DNA of 64,000 bases, taken from contig JAFZUQ010000006.1 in the NCBI GenBank assembly GCA_017618215.1, positions 62,001 to 126,000 on the forward strand, written 5' to 3'. The stretch is from Elusimicrobiaceae bacterium (GTDB lineage Bacteria > Elusimicrobiota > Elusimicrobia > Elusimicrobiales > Elusimicrobiaceae). Positions 32,983-42,332 of this stretch are shown here, one piece after another; the first letter of the stretch is position 1, and each line of letters begins with the position of its first letter. Made by a program: the position numbers and the translations under genes. The notes under the pieces are model-generated. The model was not told the origin of the DNA and did no database searches. It was given only the letters and a program-made list of their open reading frames with translations.

Positions 32983-34128
32983 TTAAATTTTCAGAATTTT
33001 CTTACACATACTCTTTACTTTACAATAAATTCTTACCCATAAGGGACGATATGTTAATTCTTTAATCAATTTATTAATTTGTTCTTTCTGCCAACATCCA
33101 AAAAATTCTTCTCTTTTTATGTGTGGTTTAACTGAAGTTTTATAATAAGGATTATATTTGATAACTGTATCAAAAGAAACTTCTTTATAAACAATGTCAT
33201 CCTTTAATATATTAAATAACTTTTCTGATTTTTCGGTATTGATAAACAGAATAGACAGCCCATTTCTATCGAACATTTCAGGCGCATAATAGGAATAGCC
33301 CCAAGCATCCCCAATAGTGAAATCGGAAAACCTATTACTGTCTTTAAAATAACACTTATGACAAGAAGGCCTACAAAAAATTGTTTCGCCAAAACCTATA
33401 CGAAAAAGTGACATTTTTTTACTTTGAGGTTCTATTTTACCATCATTAAAATAGAAATAAAGTTTTGATTTATCCCAACCATATTTTTTATCCCGAAAAT
33501 CAATTTTTACAAGTTTGTTTACGTCATAGTTTTGTTTTAAAAATTCTTTCCACACACCGGGGCTTGGAACACTGTGGCAAATAATATCTGCAGTAAGTAA
33601 ATTATCATACTCTTTGTTTAAGAAACTTTTAAGCCCTGCTATTTGGCAAGGCGTGCCGGTATATAAAACCTGACGGTCTTCTTCTAAAAACTTTTTAGTT
33701 TCTTTGAAAGTTTCAAGAGTATTACTTTGTACATATTTTGAACGGCGTAAAATATTCAAATCTTCTTTTTTATCTATAAATCGGTGGTAGACTTCCCAAT
33801 TTTTATTAAAAGCAGCACCAAATACTACCCCGTTTTGTTCTAAAACATAATCAGCTAGAATACTAAACATACCACCCGAAGAACTCTTTTTTAATACTTC
33901 GGTATTTTTATTTTTAGCCACATATACTTTAGGTCTAAAATCTTGTTTTTGATTATTTAATATGGGACAAATTTTAAGGCAAAGTCCGCATTTAATACAT
34001 TTTTTATCATCAATGACAGGATATAAAAAGCCCTCATTATCTGCCCGCATAGTAATAGCATTTTTAGGGCAAATCTGCACACAAGCCCCACATCCGCAAC
34101 ATTTTTCTTTGCCTATTATTTGTATCAT
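32983..34128 (-). CDS. FrhB-like iron-sulfur protein of glycan cluster
   Basis: 381 residues. Two ferredoxin motifs open the protein (CCGCGACVQICPKN and CIKCGLCLKICPIL, residues 10-52), followed by the coenzyme F420 hydrogenase/dehydrogenase beta-subunit fold (SSSGGMFSILADYVL near 85, GTPCQIAGLKSFL near 160). Such FrhB-like proteins commonly sit beside polysaccharide pyruvyl transferases in glycan loci, as here, though their reaction is not established. It is the last gene of the cluster and overlaps the flippase gene by four bases. Confidence 0.85.
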   Translation of the reverse strand: MIQIIGKEKCCGCGACVQICPKNAITMRADNEGFLYPVIDDKKCIKCGLCLKICPILNNQKQDFRPKVYVAKNKNTEVLKKSSSGGMFSILADYVLEQNGVVFGAAFNKNWEVYHRFIDKKEDLNILRRSKYVQSNTLETFKETKKFLEEDRQVLYTGTPCQIAGLKSFLNKEYDNLLTADIICHSVPSPGVWKEFLKQNYDVNKLVKIDFRDKKYGWDKSKLYFYFNDGKIEPQSKKMSLFRIGFGETIFCRPSCHKCYFKDSNRFSDFTIGDAWGYSYYAPEMFDRNGLSILFINTEKSEKLFNILKDDIVYKEVSFDTVIKYNPYYKTSVKPHIKREEFFGCWQKEQINKLIKELTYRPLWVRIYCKVKSMCKKILKI

Positions 34129-35645
34129 GTTAATTTCCTTAAAACAAGTTTCTTAATACGTCCAAAAAGTTGTAACATATTTTTAGAATCTATAATATAA
34201 TTAAGCGAAGTTGTCCACATAATTAGCAACAGAACAATTCCAATCGCATAAACCATCCAATCAAAAACACTATTAATATACAACGGATATTTAAACCATA
34301 TCAAACTTGTTAGTCCGAACGTAATGAAAACCGGTATGATATGACGTAATGTGCGAACATAACTAAGTTTTGTAACATGTTTAGGAATAAAGAAAAGCAA
34401 ATCTATATCTCGATAAATATTAGCCAAAATAGCCCCGCCTACAATACCATAAAGCCCCCAAAAATAAGCACCTATGGCTCCGCCAATTGTCGCAATAAGT
34501 GCTTGTGTAGTGCTCTGCCAACGGGTTTGGCGATACATTCCGGCAGAAATAACCAACATACCTTGTGGAGTTTTAAGGTTATGCAATAATCCTTTTAACA
34601 CGCAAACAAAGCCCAAAGCAGGTAACAAATAGTTAGCATCTGTTATGTTTCTGGTATAAATTTGAATAAACGGTAAAATTAACAATAAAGCCGCACTATA
34701 TACAATTGTAATGAGCATATAATAAAATTGTTCAAATTGTTGAGTAGATTCTTTCAAAACTCTCCTTTGTTTACGGGCAATTACATCCCCAAACGAGGCC
34801 CCCAAGCCCGCCCCGAAAATTCCAAAAATACTTTCAATACCCATTAATACTAAATTGTATATACTAAAAATACTTACTTCTATCAAAGATGTAAAAATAG
34901 TTGCTAATACTATCGGTAAGGCTGAATGGACACTTCCCAATACTTCCAAATACAACACATTCCAACGCTCTTTAATAGATTTTTTGTTTGGAGAAACGCT
35001 ATAATCTACGAATGGAAAATGACGTATTGTATAATAATATAGCATAAAAGAGCGAACAAAAACAGAAAGCACGACTGCAACTTCTACCGTAACGATACTA
35101 AAGCCCAATTTAGCCAAACCCCATACGATTAAGATATTTAGCAACCAATATACAATTTGTGCGCAAGAAATAACATAACTTCTTTGACTTGCCGTTAATA
35201 ATACGCGGTATTTAGAAAGTGTAAAGAAATCAAGTACCCCTTTAACCCCCAAAGAAAATACCACTAATGCAATCTGCCAAGCAGTTAATTGAAGTGTTTT
35301 GGCAAAAACAGGATATAAAATTGCCAATAAACAAACTAAAGTTAAAAAGATATATCCTGAGGTTTGATAAAACTTTTTAGCGGCTGATAAAATACCATTA
35401 ATAGCAGGGATATCATTATCTGCCAACGGTTTATAAAGTGCATAAATACTTGCACCGGAAATACCTGCTTCTACTAGTACAAAGTAAGAAATGAACTGCG
35501 TAACAGATACTATAAAACCATTAATTTCAGAACCATATACTGTAAGTAATACTCTAGGAATAATAAATGCTGATACCATGGCTACTATTTGTTGCATGGC
35601 CATAGTAAATGAATTTTGTAAAAAAAGTTCAGTCCGACCTTTCAT
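34125..35645 (-). CDS. polysaccharide flippase (Wzx-type)
   Basis: 506 residues with about 12-14 hydrophobic segments, typical of MOP-superfamily oligosaccharide flippases. The opening NSFTMAMQQIVAMVSAFIIPRVLL and ISYFVLVEAGISGASIYALYKPLADND resemble Wzx proteins of O-antigen and capsule loci. It would move lipid-linked repeat units across the inner membrane. With the Wzy-like polymerase upstream it supports Wzx/Wzy-dependent synthesis. Confidence 0.85.
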   Translation of the reverse strand: MKGRTELFLQNSFTMAMQQIVAMVSAFIIPRVLLTVYGSEINGFIVSVTQFISYFVLVEAGISGASIYALYKPLADNDIPAINGILSAAKKFYQTSGYIFLTLVCLLAILYPVFAKTLQLTAWQIALVVFSLGVKGVLDFFTLSKYRVLLTASQRSYVISCAQIVYWLLNILIVWGLAKLGFSIVTVEVAVVLSVFVRSFMLYYYTIRHFPFVDYSVSPNKKSIKERWNVLYLEVLGSVHSALPIVLATIFTSLIEVSIFSIYNLVLMGIESIFGIFGAGLGASFGDVIARKQRRVLKESTQQFEQFYYMLITIVYSAALLLILPFIQIYTRNITDANYLLPALGFVCVLKGLLHNLKTPQGMLVISAGMYRQTRWQSTTQALIATIGGAIGAYFWGLYGIVGGAILANIYRDIDLLFFIPKHVTKLSYVRTLRHIIPVFITFGLTSLIWFKYPLYINSVFDWMVYAIGIVLLLIMWTTSLNYIIDSKNMLQLFGRIKKLVLRKLT

Positions 35646-35666
35646 AAATTTTAACGATATCCCCTT

Positions 35667-36668
35667 CTATAATACTCTTAGCAACCATTGCAGAGAATCT
35701 TCCCTACGTTTTTCAATTAACATGTTAATCTTAGAATAATTTATGGGTTTTGCAAATATATCTGCCAAAGCAAAAACATGAGTAGCATCCCTATCCTGTA
35801 AACCGGCCCACTCCATCGCATCAAGCACTTTCGCCTTACCTTGAGGAAAAATTGCGACTTCTTTATTAAAAATTAATGAAAACATAACCCCATGGAATTG
35901 GGAAGTAACAACATAATCCGCATCTTTAATATAACCCAGGAAATCAAAAGGGGTACCGTATATGTTTTCATCACACCATGTTATATCACAACCTACAGAA
36001 ATAATTTTCTTCCCGGTTTGTTTAGCAAATTGTTCAACCATTTTCCTTTCATGTTCCGATATACCCATCTCATATAGAAAAATAAAATTTTTGTGTGGGC
36101 AAGGTTCTGCTAATTTGGTCCATTGTTTAAATAGCAAAGTCGGGTCAACAACGGTAGCAGGATCCCTAGATGAAATTGTCTTAACGAGATTAAAGGTATT
36201 TCTATCTCTAACAGAAATATGTTTAAATTCGGAAAAATTAAAATCAGGCCCCGCAAGTCGTTTAAATTGTTCTGGTATTAACGAATTAGCACTTGCCGCA
36301 TACGAAATAATATTAGGAATTGAAATCCCTTTACCAAGATATTGTTTATAATGGATAAAGTTATTTGACAAATTCCAAACCTCATCGGAACCTACAATGA
36401 TTGTATCAAAATCATTTGGATTACGGCGAGTTACCTGCAATCTGTTTGACACTTTGTCAAATTGTTTCAACAATTTGTAATGATGAATTACTTTTCTAGG
36501 ATATTTACATTTAATTAATTTCAACCTATCTAAAAAACGGCTTTTTGCTAAATCTATAATTTCTACCTCATAATGCCGGTCTTGTAAAATTGTCTGCAAT
36601 GCAAACGCTTGCAGAAAAGCACCGTAATTTAAAGCATTGTGTAATGTTAAAATACCAATTTTTTTCAT
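35667..36668 (-). CDS. polysaccharide pyruvyl transferase family protein
   Basis: 333 residues. KIGILTLHNALNYGAFLQAF at the N-terminus, DTIIVGSDEVWN near 90 and SQFHGVMFSLIFNKEVAIFP near 280 are hallmarks of the family, which adds pyruvate ketals to sugars. FrhB-like partner gene is two genes downstream. The start chosen is ATG 36668; a TTG at 36680 would add four residues. No strong SD is visible, and the gene upstream ends 16 bases before. Confidence 0.88.
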   Translation of the reverse strand: MKKIGILTLHNALNYGAFLQAFALQTILQDRHYEVEIIDLAKSRFLDRLKLIKCKYPRKVIHHYKLLKQFDKVSNRLQVTRRNPNDFDTIIVGSDEVWNLSNNFIHYKQYLGKGISIPNIISYAASANSLIPEQFKRLAGPDFNFSEFKHISVRDRNTFNLVKTISSRDPATVVDPTLLFKQWTKLAEPCPHKNFIFLYEMGISEHERKMVEQFAKQTGKKIISVGCDITWCDENIYGTPFDFLGYIKDADYVVTSQFHGVMFSLIFNKEVAIFPQGKAKVLDAMEWAGLQDRDATHVFALADIFAKPINYSKINMLIEKRREDSLQWLLRVL

Positions 36669-36684
36669 ATTAAATTTCAATAAC

Positions 36685-37389
36685 CTATTTAAATATCTTT
36701 TTAAGTTTATTAACTATCTTAGCGCCTAACAAAAGCCGTCCTTTGGCTTTTAAGCGGGTTATGCCTGTTTCCCACAAGCGGCTATTCCAATGAATACCAT
36801 ATGTATTTGGAGTAAGCAATAACTCAGAATATTTTCCGCCAATAGGGCTAAAATATTCTGGAGGTAAAATAGTAACATTTTTTAAATTAATAACTTGTTT
36901 AGTATTAATATCATATCCCTCTTTTAAAAAAAGATATGTGTTCATTTGGGTACAAGGGGTCAAATCCGGCCCATCGGTAGTTATAAAATGTTTTCCATTA
37001 TATAGATCCCGCATTTCTTTTATAGTAGGATGATGAGCAGTAGCCCCAAAGCCCAATCCTGTATTTATACCTGAACCATCCGCTGCTACAAAAGCATCAA
37101 AGGCAAGTAAATCATCTAATGATTTCACTAATTCTACGTCCGTATCCAAATAAATACCACCATGTTGATATATAATATCCAAACGTGCTAAATCTGACAC
37201 AAAAGCCCATTTTTTTGTTTGATAGGCCTCTTGAAGATAGGGATTTTTAGCAATATCATAATTTCCCTCGTTCCATAATTTAATTTCATAATCCGGGCAA
37301 TGTTTTTGCCAACCGGCTATACATTTTTTAACGATATCAGGATATTTATTTTTCCCAAACCAACAATAATGAATTATTTTAGGTATCAT
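36685..37389 (-). CDS. GT32-like glycosyltransferase
   Basis: 234 residues. IPKIIHYCWFGKNKYPD at the start, WAFVSDLARLDIIYQHGGIY near 70 and the DxD motif in YLDTDVE near 96 identify a DXD sugar-binding glycosyltransferase of the GT32/capsular synthesis type. The metal-binding Asp pair holds the nucleotide sugar. Acceptor and sugar are unknown. It sits between the polymerase and the pyruvyl transferase, ten bases after the polymerase stop. Confidence 0.87.
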   Translation of the reverse strand: MIPKIIHYCWFGKNKYPDIVKKCIAGWQKHCPDYEIKLWNEGNYDIAKNPYLQEAYQTKKWAFVSDLARLDIIYQHGGIYLDTDVELVKSLDDLLAFDAFVAADGSGINTGLGFGATAHHPTIKEMRDLYNGKHFITTDGPDLTPCTQMNTYLFLKEGYDINTKQVINLKNVTILPPEYFSPIGGKYSELLLTPNTYGIHWNSRLWETGITRLKAKGRLLLGAKIVNKLKKIFK

Positions 37390-37398
37390 TTTTCCCCT

Positions 37399-38484
37399 CT
37401 AAAAACAAAACTCAAATGGCAATACATGATTCCATCCAGGCCGATATACAAAAACTATACTTTGATATAACACGAAACATCCGATTATCCCTATTGCGAT
37501 AAAAACACGTGATTTTCGCGGATAACAATGCACAAAAAATGGGAGTGAAATAAAATTAAATATTGACATGCACAATACAATCCTTTCCAACAAAATGGCT
37601 CTAATAGAAATACACTGTAAACAAAACGCTAAAATACTGCACCATAATAAAAATGACACTTTTAAAGGACTGCTTTTTCCTAACTTGTGATTGTATATAA
37701 ATATATAAGAAAATAAACAAAAAGTTGTAATAACAAACTGGACTAGTGTATTCATAATATTAGCCAACTTTAATTGTTCTCCTAAAAGTCCCCCATCTAT
37801 TAAATAAACTGCATACCTCCCTGTAATCGCAATTATTTTTTCTAAAATCGGTGCCAAAAATACCAAACTTAAAATCGTAAATAAAATAATCCAAATTAAA
37901 TAACGAAATTTAAATTCCAAAGGATATAAAAAATAAAGGATAAGTGTTATAAAAGATGAATAATGAAAAGATACAGATATACACCAGCAAATAAAAAAAG
38001 AGAAAAACTGCCTTCTAATAATGAACGGTATAGATAATAAAATTACACACATAGCCATTTCTTGCCGTAAAATATTCATACTGTTAGAAAAACCTAACAC
38101 AACAAACAGTAAGACAGCTAACATAATTGAGTTTGAATATTTATACAATGTATACATCCATGTACCTATAATAAACATTGAAGTACATAATAATAATACT
38201 TGAGGATTAGTAGTAAATATTGTTAAAAAACGGTTAAACAATAAATATCCCGCTTCCATATGGGATTGTAATAAGTCTGGGAAACTAATAAGCCTAATAA
38301 ATGTTTCAACATAAGGTAAAGTATCATTACCTATATTCCAAGAGCGAAATCCTGAAATAAACGCTAACTCCACAAAACACAACCATGCAAAAATGATATT
38401 TCTTTTTTTATCAGTACCAGTTAACAATATACCTTGAAACAATATAATTGCTATTAACAGATAAAATTGCCATAAATATTGCAT
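37399..38484 (-). CDS. EpsG/Wzy-like O-antigen polymerase
   Basis: 361 residues, nearly all hydrophobic, with about ten membrane segments. FRSWNIGNDTLPYVETF near 47 and the following ILRQEMAMCVILLSIPFI near 140 match EpsG-family polymerases. It would link repeat units on the outer face of the inner membrane. The sequence is AT-rich and variable, as normal for Wzy proteins. Confidence 0.82.
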   Translation of the reverse strand: MQYLWQFYLLIAIILFQGILLTGTDKKRNIIFAWLCFVELAFISGFRSWNIGNDTLPYVETFIRLISFPDLLQSHMEAGYLLFNRFLTIFTTNPQVLLLCTSMFIIGTWMYTLYKYSNSIMLAVLLFVVLGFSNSMNILRQEMAMCVILLSIPFIIRRQFFSFFICWCISVSFHYSSFITLILYFLYPLEFKFRYLIWIILFTILSLVFLAPILEKIIAITGRYAVYLIDGGLLGEQLKLANIMNTLVQFVITTFCLFSYIFIYNHKLGKSSPLKVSFLLWCSILAFCLQCISIRAILLERIVLCMSIFNFISLPFFVHCYPRKSRVFIAIGIIGCFVLYQSIVFVYRPGWNHVLPFEFCF

Positions 38485-38495
38485 AATAATTTACT

Positions 38496-39635
38496 CTAAT
38501 CTTTCTTCAACAGTTGATTTAAAATATTTACCTTTGATTCAATGGTAAGATGTTTTTTGTAATAGTGTAATGCCGCGCCTGCAAGCGATTCCCGTACTTC
38601 CGCATTTGCATTAAACACATCCAACCAATAGGCCATATCTTTTGCTGTTTTACAAATGACTCCACCCGGCAAATACCGCGCAACACCTACATCGGTGGAA
38701 ATAAATACTGTTCCTGCAGCCATGGCCTCTATCAAAGAAATAGAAAAAGCTTCCCAAGTACTGCCCATTAAATAAACAGAAGCGTTTTTAACATATTCTA
38801 TTGTTTTTTCCCGGCTGATACCGGTTAATAATTGTACTTTGCGTGGACCGTATTTTTTTTGCAATGAATTATTTAATTTTTGTAAATATTTATAATAAGA
38901 TGTTTCCATGCTACCGATAAGTATTAATTCCATATCCTTGCCGGCATTACTTTCATAAAAAGATTTTAATAAAAATTCTTGGTTTTTACGCGGAATATAG
39001 TTTGACACACATATAGCATAAGGCTTTTTATCTTCAATATCTTGACAATAAAATTTATCCTCTGCAGCATTTTCCAAAACAATGCCTTCAATGCCATAAT
39101 GTTTTTTGAAAAAGGTATAAGCATCATCAAAACGATGTAATTGCAAGACGTGATTATATTGTTTAAATTTATTTGTATTTACAAAATATAGCCATCCCCA
39201 ACGGATATGCCGCCATATTTTGTAAGCAAATGCTTTGAAAGAATTAAAATCTGTACGACGCCAACAAAAGTCATACATACCGTGCATATGAAGAATTTTC
39301 TTACATTTAATTTGAGGTAAAACCGGATACAGGAAATCCGTAAATGCCGTTTGGGTACATACATTAATCAAAACATCAGCATCTTTTGCTAATTTCACAA
39401 TTAATTGCTGATATTTCTTTTTATTCCCGAAATGCAAGGCATATTTGGTATAAACGGGCACGCGAATAATCTTCATACCCATAAAATTTTCTTCTTCCGG
39501 GCTGCCTTCAACTTGCGAGGTTACAATAGTTACTTCATGTCCTTTTTGGGCGAGCCCTTTTGTAAGATATTCCGTAACGGCCTGCACACCGTCTTTTTGT
39601 GGGTAAAATGTACTAACGGTAACTAATATTTTCAT
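38496..39635 (-). CDS. glycosyltransferase family 4
   Basis: 379 residues in two Rossmann domains. The N-terminal VSTFYPQKDGVQAVTEYLTKGLAQKGHEV is the GT4 opening; the C-terminal half has CVSNYIPRKNQEFLL near 215 and the EX7E-type STWEAFSISLIEAMAAGTVF near 315. It is a retaining transferase adding a sugar to the growing glycan. The acceptor is unknown. Confidence 0.92.
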   Translation of the reverse strand: MKILVTVSTFYPQKDGVQAVTEYLTKGLAQKGHEVTIVTSQVEGSPEEENFMGMKIIRVPVYTKYALHFGNKKKYQQLIVKLAKDADVLINVCTQTAFTDFLYPVLPQIKCKKILHMHGMYDFCWRRTDFNSFKAFAYKIWRHIRWGWLYFVNTNKFKQYNHVLQLHRFDDAYTFFKKHYGIEGIVLENAAEDKFYCQDIEDKKPYAICVSNYIPRKNQEFLLKSFYESNAGKDMELILIGSMETSYYKYLQKLNNSLQKKYGPRKVQLLTGISREKTIEYVKNASVYLMGSTWEAFSISLIEAMAAGTVFISTDVGVARYLPGGVICKTAKDMAYWLDVFNANAEVRESLAGAALHYYKKHLTIESKVNILNQLLKKD

Positions 39636-39637
39636 AA

Positions 39638-40633
39638 CTATTTACCCCTTATAAATTTATTAAAAAGCTCAATTTTTTTAATAGTTAATTTACGGCGCAA
39701 AGCACGGGGAGAACTTGCTTTTTTCACCGATAATTTTTTTAAATAAAAATCTAAGCGAGATTGCTTTTTTTGCCGTACTTCAATAAAATTTAAAGAAATT
39801 TCTTGCCAAGGTTCAAAACCTGCCGGAGTAATCAAATACTTCTGTGGAGTATCTTTAAATATACGTTCCAAACGGCGTTTTTGTATATGAATATATGCAT
39901 ATTCTTTTGTTTCTATGCTTTCCGCAGTTAATGTTTGTGCATACACTTGCCCGTTTTCTATAGAAAAAATACGTTTACCATATTCTAAAACAAAACCGGG
40001 GTTTTGATAATGGGATAACATAAAATTATGATATAAACAATTTACGTCCGCGATAAAATTTTCAAACGGATATATGCTTAATTTATTATGCCTAAAAATT
40101 GCATTTATACCATAATCATCATTTTCATCGAAAGCAAAATGAGTCGGAGAAGAAAAAATATCCTTATAATTGAAATTATGAGCAGAAGTTAGCATAAATG
40201 CTTTTGTAATTTCAGGTATATTTCTATATAAACACAAATGGCCTAAATGAGAAATTTTACCGTAACTTTGTTTAGGTAAAAACTTGTGTATCTCACCAAA
40301 AATCATATCCAAATCGCAATATCCCCAATAATCGCAACCTTGTAAATATTTCTCAAAGATATACCCGAAAGCCGGCCTATAATCACATAATTTATACGGT
40401 GTTTTTAAGGAAATAGGAAAATCAAATTTTGACTGTACTAAAGACTGAAGTTCTGCAAATTTCATTTGCTTTATTTGTACATTTTCCGGCAATATACCGT
40501 TATAAACATCATCGGTAAACACAATGAATAATATTTCTTTATTATATCCACAGGACTGAAGCCATAAATCAAATATAGCGGGAAGTTTGCCAAAATAAGG
40601 TGAAAAGACAATATATTTATAATTACTATTCAT
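39638..40633 (-). CDS. DUF6625-like putative glycosyltransferase
   Basis: 331 residues. The opening YIVFSPYFGKLPAIFDLWLQSC and GYCDLDMIFGEIHKFLP near 107 resemble DUF6625 proteins, in which a DxD-like CDLDM site suggests a GT-A fold. It lies two bases from the GT4 gene and three from the GT2 gene, so it should act on the same glycan. The activity is not shown for this family to my knowledge. Confidence 0.72.
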   Translation of the reverse strand: MNSNYKYIVFSPYFGKLPAIFDLWLQSCGYNKEILFIVFTDDVYNGILPENVQIKQMKFAELQSLVQSKFDFPISLKTPYKLCDYRPAFGYIFEKYLQGCDYWGYCDLDMIFGEIHKFLPKQSYGKISHLGHLCLYRNIPEITKAFMLTSAHNFNYKDIFSSPTHFAFDENDDYGINAIFRHNKLSIYPFENFIADVNCLYHNFMLSHYQNPGFVLEYGKRIFSIENGQVYAQTLTAESIETKEYAYIHIQKRRLERIFKDTPQKYLITPAGFEPWQEISLNFIEVRQKKQSRLDFYLKKLSVKKASSPRALRRKLTIKKIELFNKFIRGK

Positions 40634-40636
40634 ATA

Positions 40637-41446
40637 TTACCTCAAAGCCTTCCTATAGAAATATCCGCGAACGCTGTTTGGCATTAAAACTTGTACACAA
40701 AAACGAACTGCCATATTAAATAAATGGGTAGGCAAAGAAATTAAACCCAGCTCGCACAATTTTTTGCTCATAGCATAATTGCTTTTAAAATATTTTAATC
40801 CACCGCGCCGCCCATACATTGCTGAGTTTATTCGTGCATTAAGTAATATTGCAGGTAAATTTGCCATCTCATAACCTTTAGCTGACATGCGCGCCCACAA
40901 ATAATAATCTTCCATTAAGTGAAAAGGCTGATAATTGCCTACATCCAAAATAGCACTTTTTTTATACATAACCGTCATATGATTAAACGGACTGCGCGTT
41001 CTTATGAACTTTTTAATATCTAAGTCAGTACAAGGTACCTTACGTATTGCAATAGGTTGTAAACTATCGCCATCAATTTCTTGTATCCAACCGCTTAAAA
41101 CAGCTATATCAGGGTATTTTTCGAAGTATAAAAGTTGCTTTTCAAATCTATCTGGAAGGGAAATATCATCTGAATCCATACGGGCAATCAAAGGATAAGA
41201 ACATTTCTCTATCCCCTGTCTTAAAGCCTCGCCAAGCCCGCTGTTTTTTACCAAACGGTGCAAAATAATTTTGCTACTGTATTGTGCTAAAACGTCTTCC
41301 AACTCTTTAGTTAAAGGGCCATCACAAACAATAACTACTTCATTAGGCTTTACAGTCTGGGCAAAAACACTCTCTAACGCCTCTTTTAACCAAACAGGGT
41401 TATCCCCTTTATAAACTGACATTAAAACACTAAATTTCTGTTCCAT
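40637..41446 (-). CDS. glycosyltransferase family 2
   Basis: 269 residues. FSVLMSVYKGDNPVWLKEAL opens the GT-A fold and the DxD motif is in ARMDSDDISLPDRFEKQ near 90, followed by the MEDYYLWARM segment near 185 that carries the catalytic ED. It starts the glycan operon. The start is ATG 41446, which matches the family N-terminus; the open frame continues upstream but its TTG at 41557 coincides with the -35 box. The ATG has no SD and lies four bases after a second TATAAT. Confidence 0.9.
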   Translation of the reverse strand: MEQKFSVLMSVYKGDNPVWLKEALESVFAQTVKPNEVVIVCDGPLTKELEDVLAQYSSKIILHRLVKNSGLGEALRQGIEKCSYPLIARMDSDDISLPDRFEKQLLYFEKYPDIAVLSGWIQEIDGDSLQPIAIRKVPCTDLDIKKFIRTRSPFNHMTVMYKKSAILDVGNYQPFHLMEDYYLWARMSAKGYEMANLPAILLNARINSAMYGRRGGLKYFKSNYAMSKKLCELGLISLPTHLFNMAVRFCVQVLMPNSVRGYFYRKALR

Positions 41447-41530
41447 AGATATTATAGGATCTACTTCATAAACCACTTTAATTATGGTAATATTTTGCTT
41501 TTTATTTAATACCCCTATACGTATACATTT

Positions 41531-41557
41531 ATTATACCAAAAAGGGAGAGATGTCAA
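41531..41557 (-). promoter_or_regulatory. predicted promoter of the glycan operon
   Basis: On the minus strand TTGACA (41557-41552), a short 15-base spacer, and an extended -10 TGG-TATAAT (41536-41531). Transcripts would run through eight genes to the terminator at 32930, with a leader of about 80 bases before the GT2 ATG. Confidence 0.55.
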
Positions 41558-41612
41558 CAGATCCCGTTCTAAAAGACAAAAGAATATTAAACTTAAATGG
41601 ATTAATTTAATC

Positions 41613-42146
41613 TCATTTTGATTGTTTAAATTTTTTTAACGATTTATTTTGTAAACGCAGTATTTCTGTTTTGCGCATTTCACTTAACAAATATCTAATA
41701 TATGTGAACGGAAGGTAATACGGATGTTCTTTGCAATGAACTTCTTTATAAGTTAATTTTTTATAAAATTTTCCTTTATAGCCTAAAGCAAAAAAATTTA
41801 TGAAATTTAATTCAGGCGGTTTGGGTAAAATTTTACAAATATCCATATTATAAGTTAATTCCGATATTTCATTTAAAAAATTATTGATGATATAATTAAA
41901 CATTTGGCTATGTTCGCCGATTATTTGGCCTATACCATCCTTGGAATCCTTTTCATAATAAAAATCACTATCACCGCTGGAATTTACTGCAATAAATAAA
42001 TTCCTGGGATATCCGCAAGAATCACACATATTGAATTCCACACCGGCAACTATAATTTCATCTATCCCAAAAGATTTTATACCCGGCTTATTAAAATTAT
42101 CTAAATTAAACCAAAACAAACGTTTCTTTTTATATACCTTATTCAT
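41613..42146 (-). CDS. hypothetical protein, 177 residues
   Basis: No family recognised. It is a cytoplasmic-looking protein rich in Asn, Lys, Phe and Tyr, with two cysteines in NMCDSCGYPRN near 40 that could bind metal, and a basic C-terminal tail (KSLKKFKQSK). Base composition is more AT-rich than its neighbours. It lies between pbpC and the glycan operon and has its own likely promoter (TGT-TATAAT, 42188-42180), so it need not belong to either unit. It could be a recently acquired gene. Confidence 0.65.
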   Translation of the reverse strand: MNKVYKKKRLFWFNLDNFNKPGIKSFGIDEIIVAGVEFNMCDSCGYPRNLFIAVNSSGDSDFYYEKDSKDGIGQIIGEHSQMFNYIINNFLNEISELTYNMDICKILPKPPELNFINFFALGYKGKFYKKLTYKEVHCKEHPYYLPFTYIRYLLSEMRKTEILRLQNKSLKKFKQSK

Positions 42147-42179
42147 AGACTATAAATTTATAATAACTAATCTAATTTA

Positions 42180-42188
42180 ATTATAACA
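42180..42188 (-). promoter_or_regulatory. predicted extended -10 promoter of the 177-residue gene
   Basis: TGT-TATAAT on the minus strand, about 34 bases before the ATG at 42146. The surrounding 186 bases are over 75 percent AT by eye and hold no other gene. Confidence 0.4.
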
Positions 42189-42332
42189 AAAGTAATTATA
42201 TTATTACAAATATTTTTTATAAGGTCCGCCCAATATTTAATAAAATATAAATGGAAGATTTAATAAAAATTATCTCAGAAATAATGGAAATAACATATAT
42301 AATAAGTGGGCATATCTAAATTTGTGCTAAAT

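Noticed and set aside
41447-41557. N-terminal extension of the GT2 protein
   Set aside because: Its TTG start is the -35 box of the operon promoter, and the family N-terminus begins at ATG 41446.
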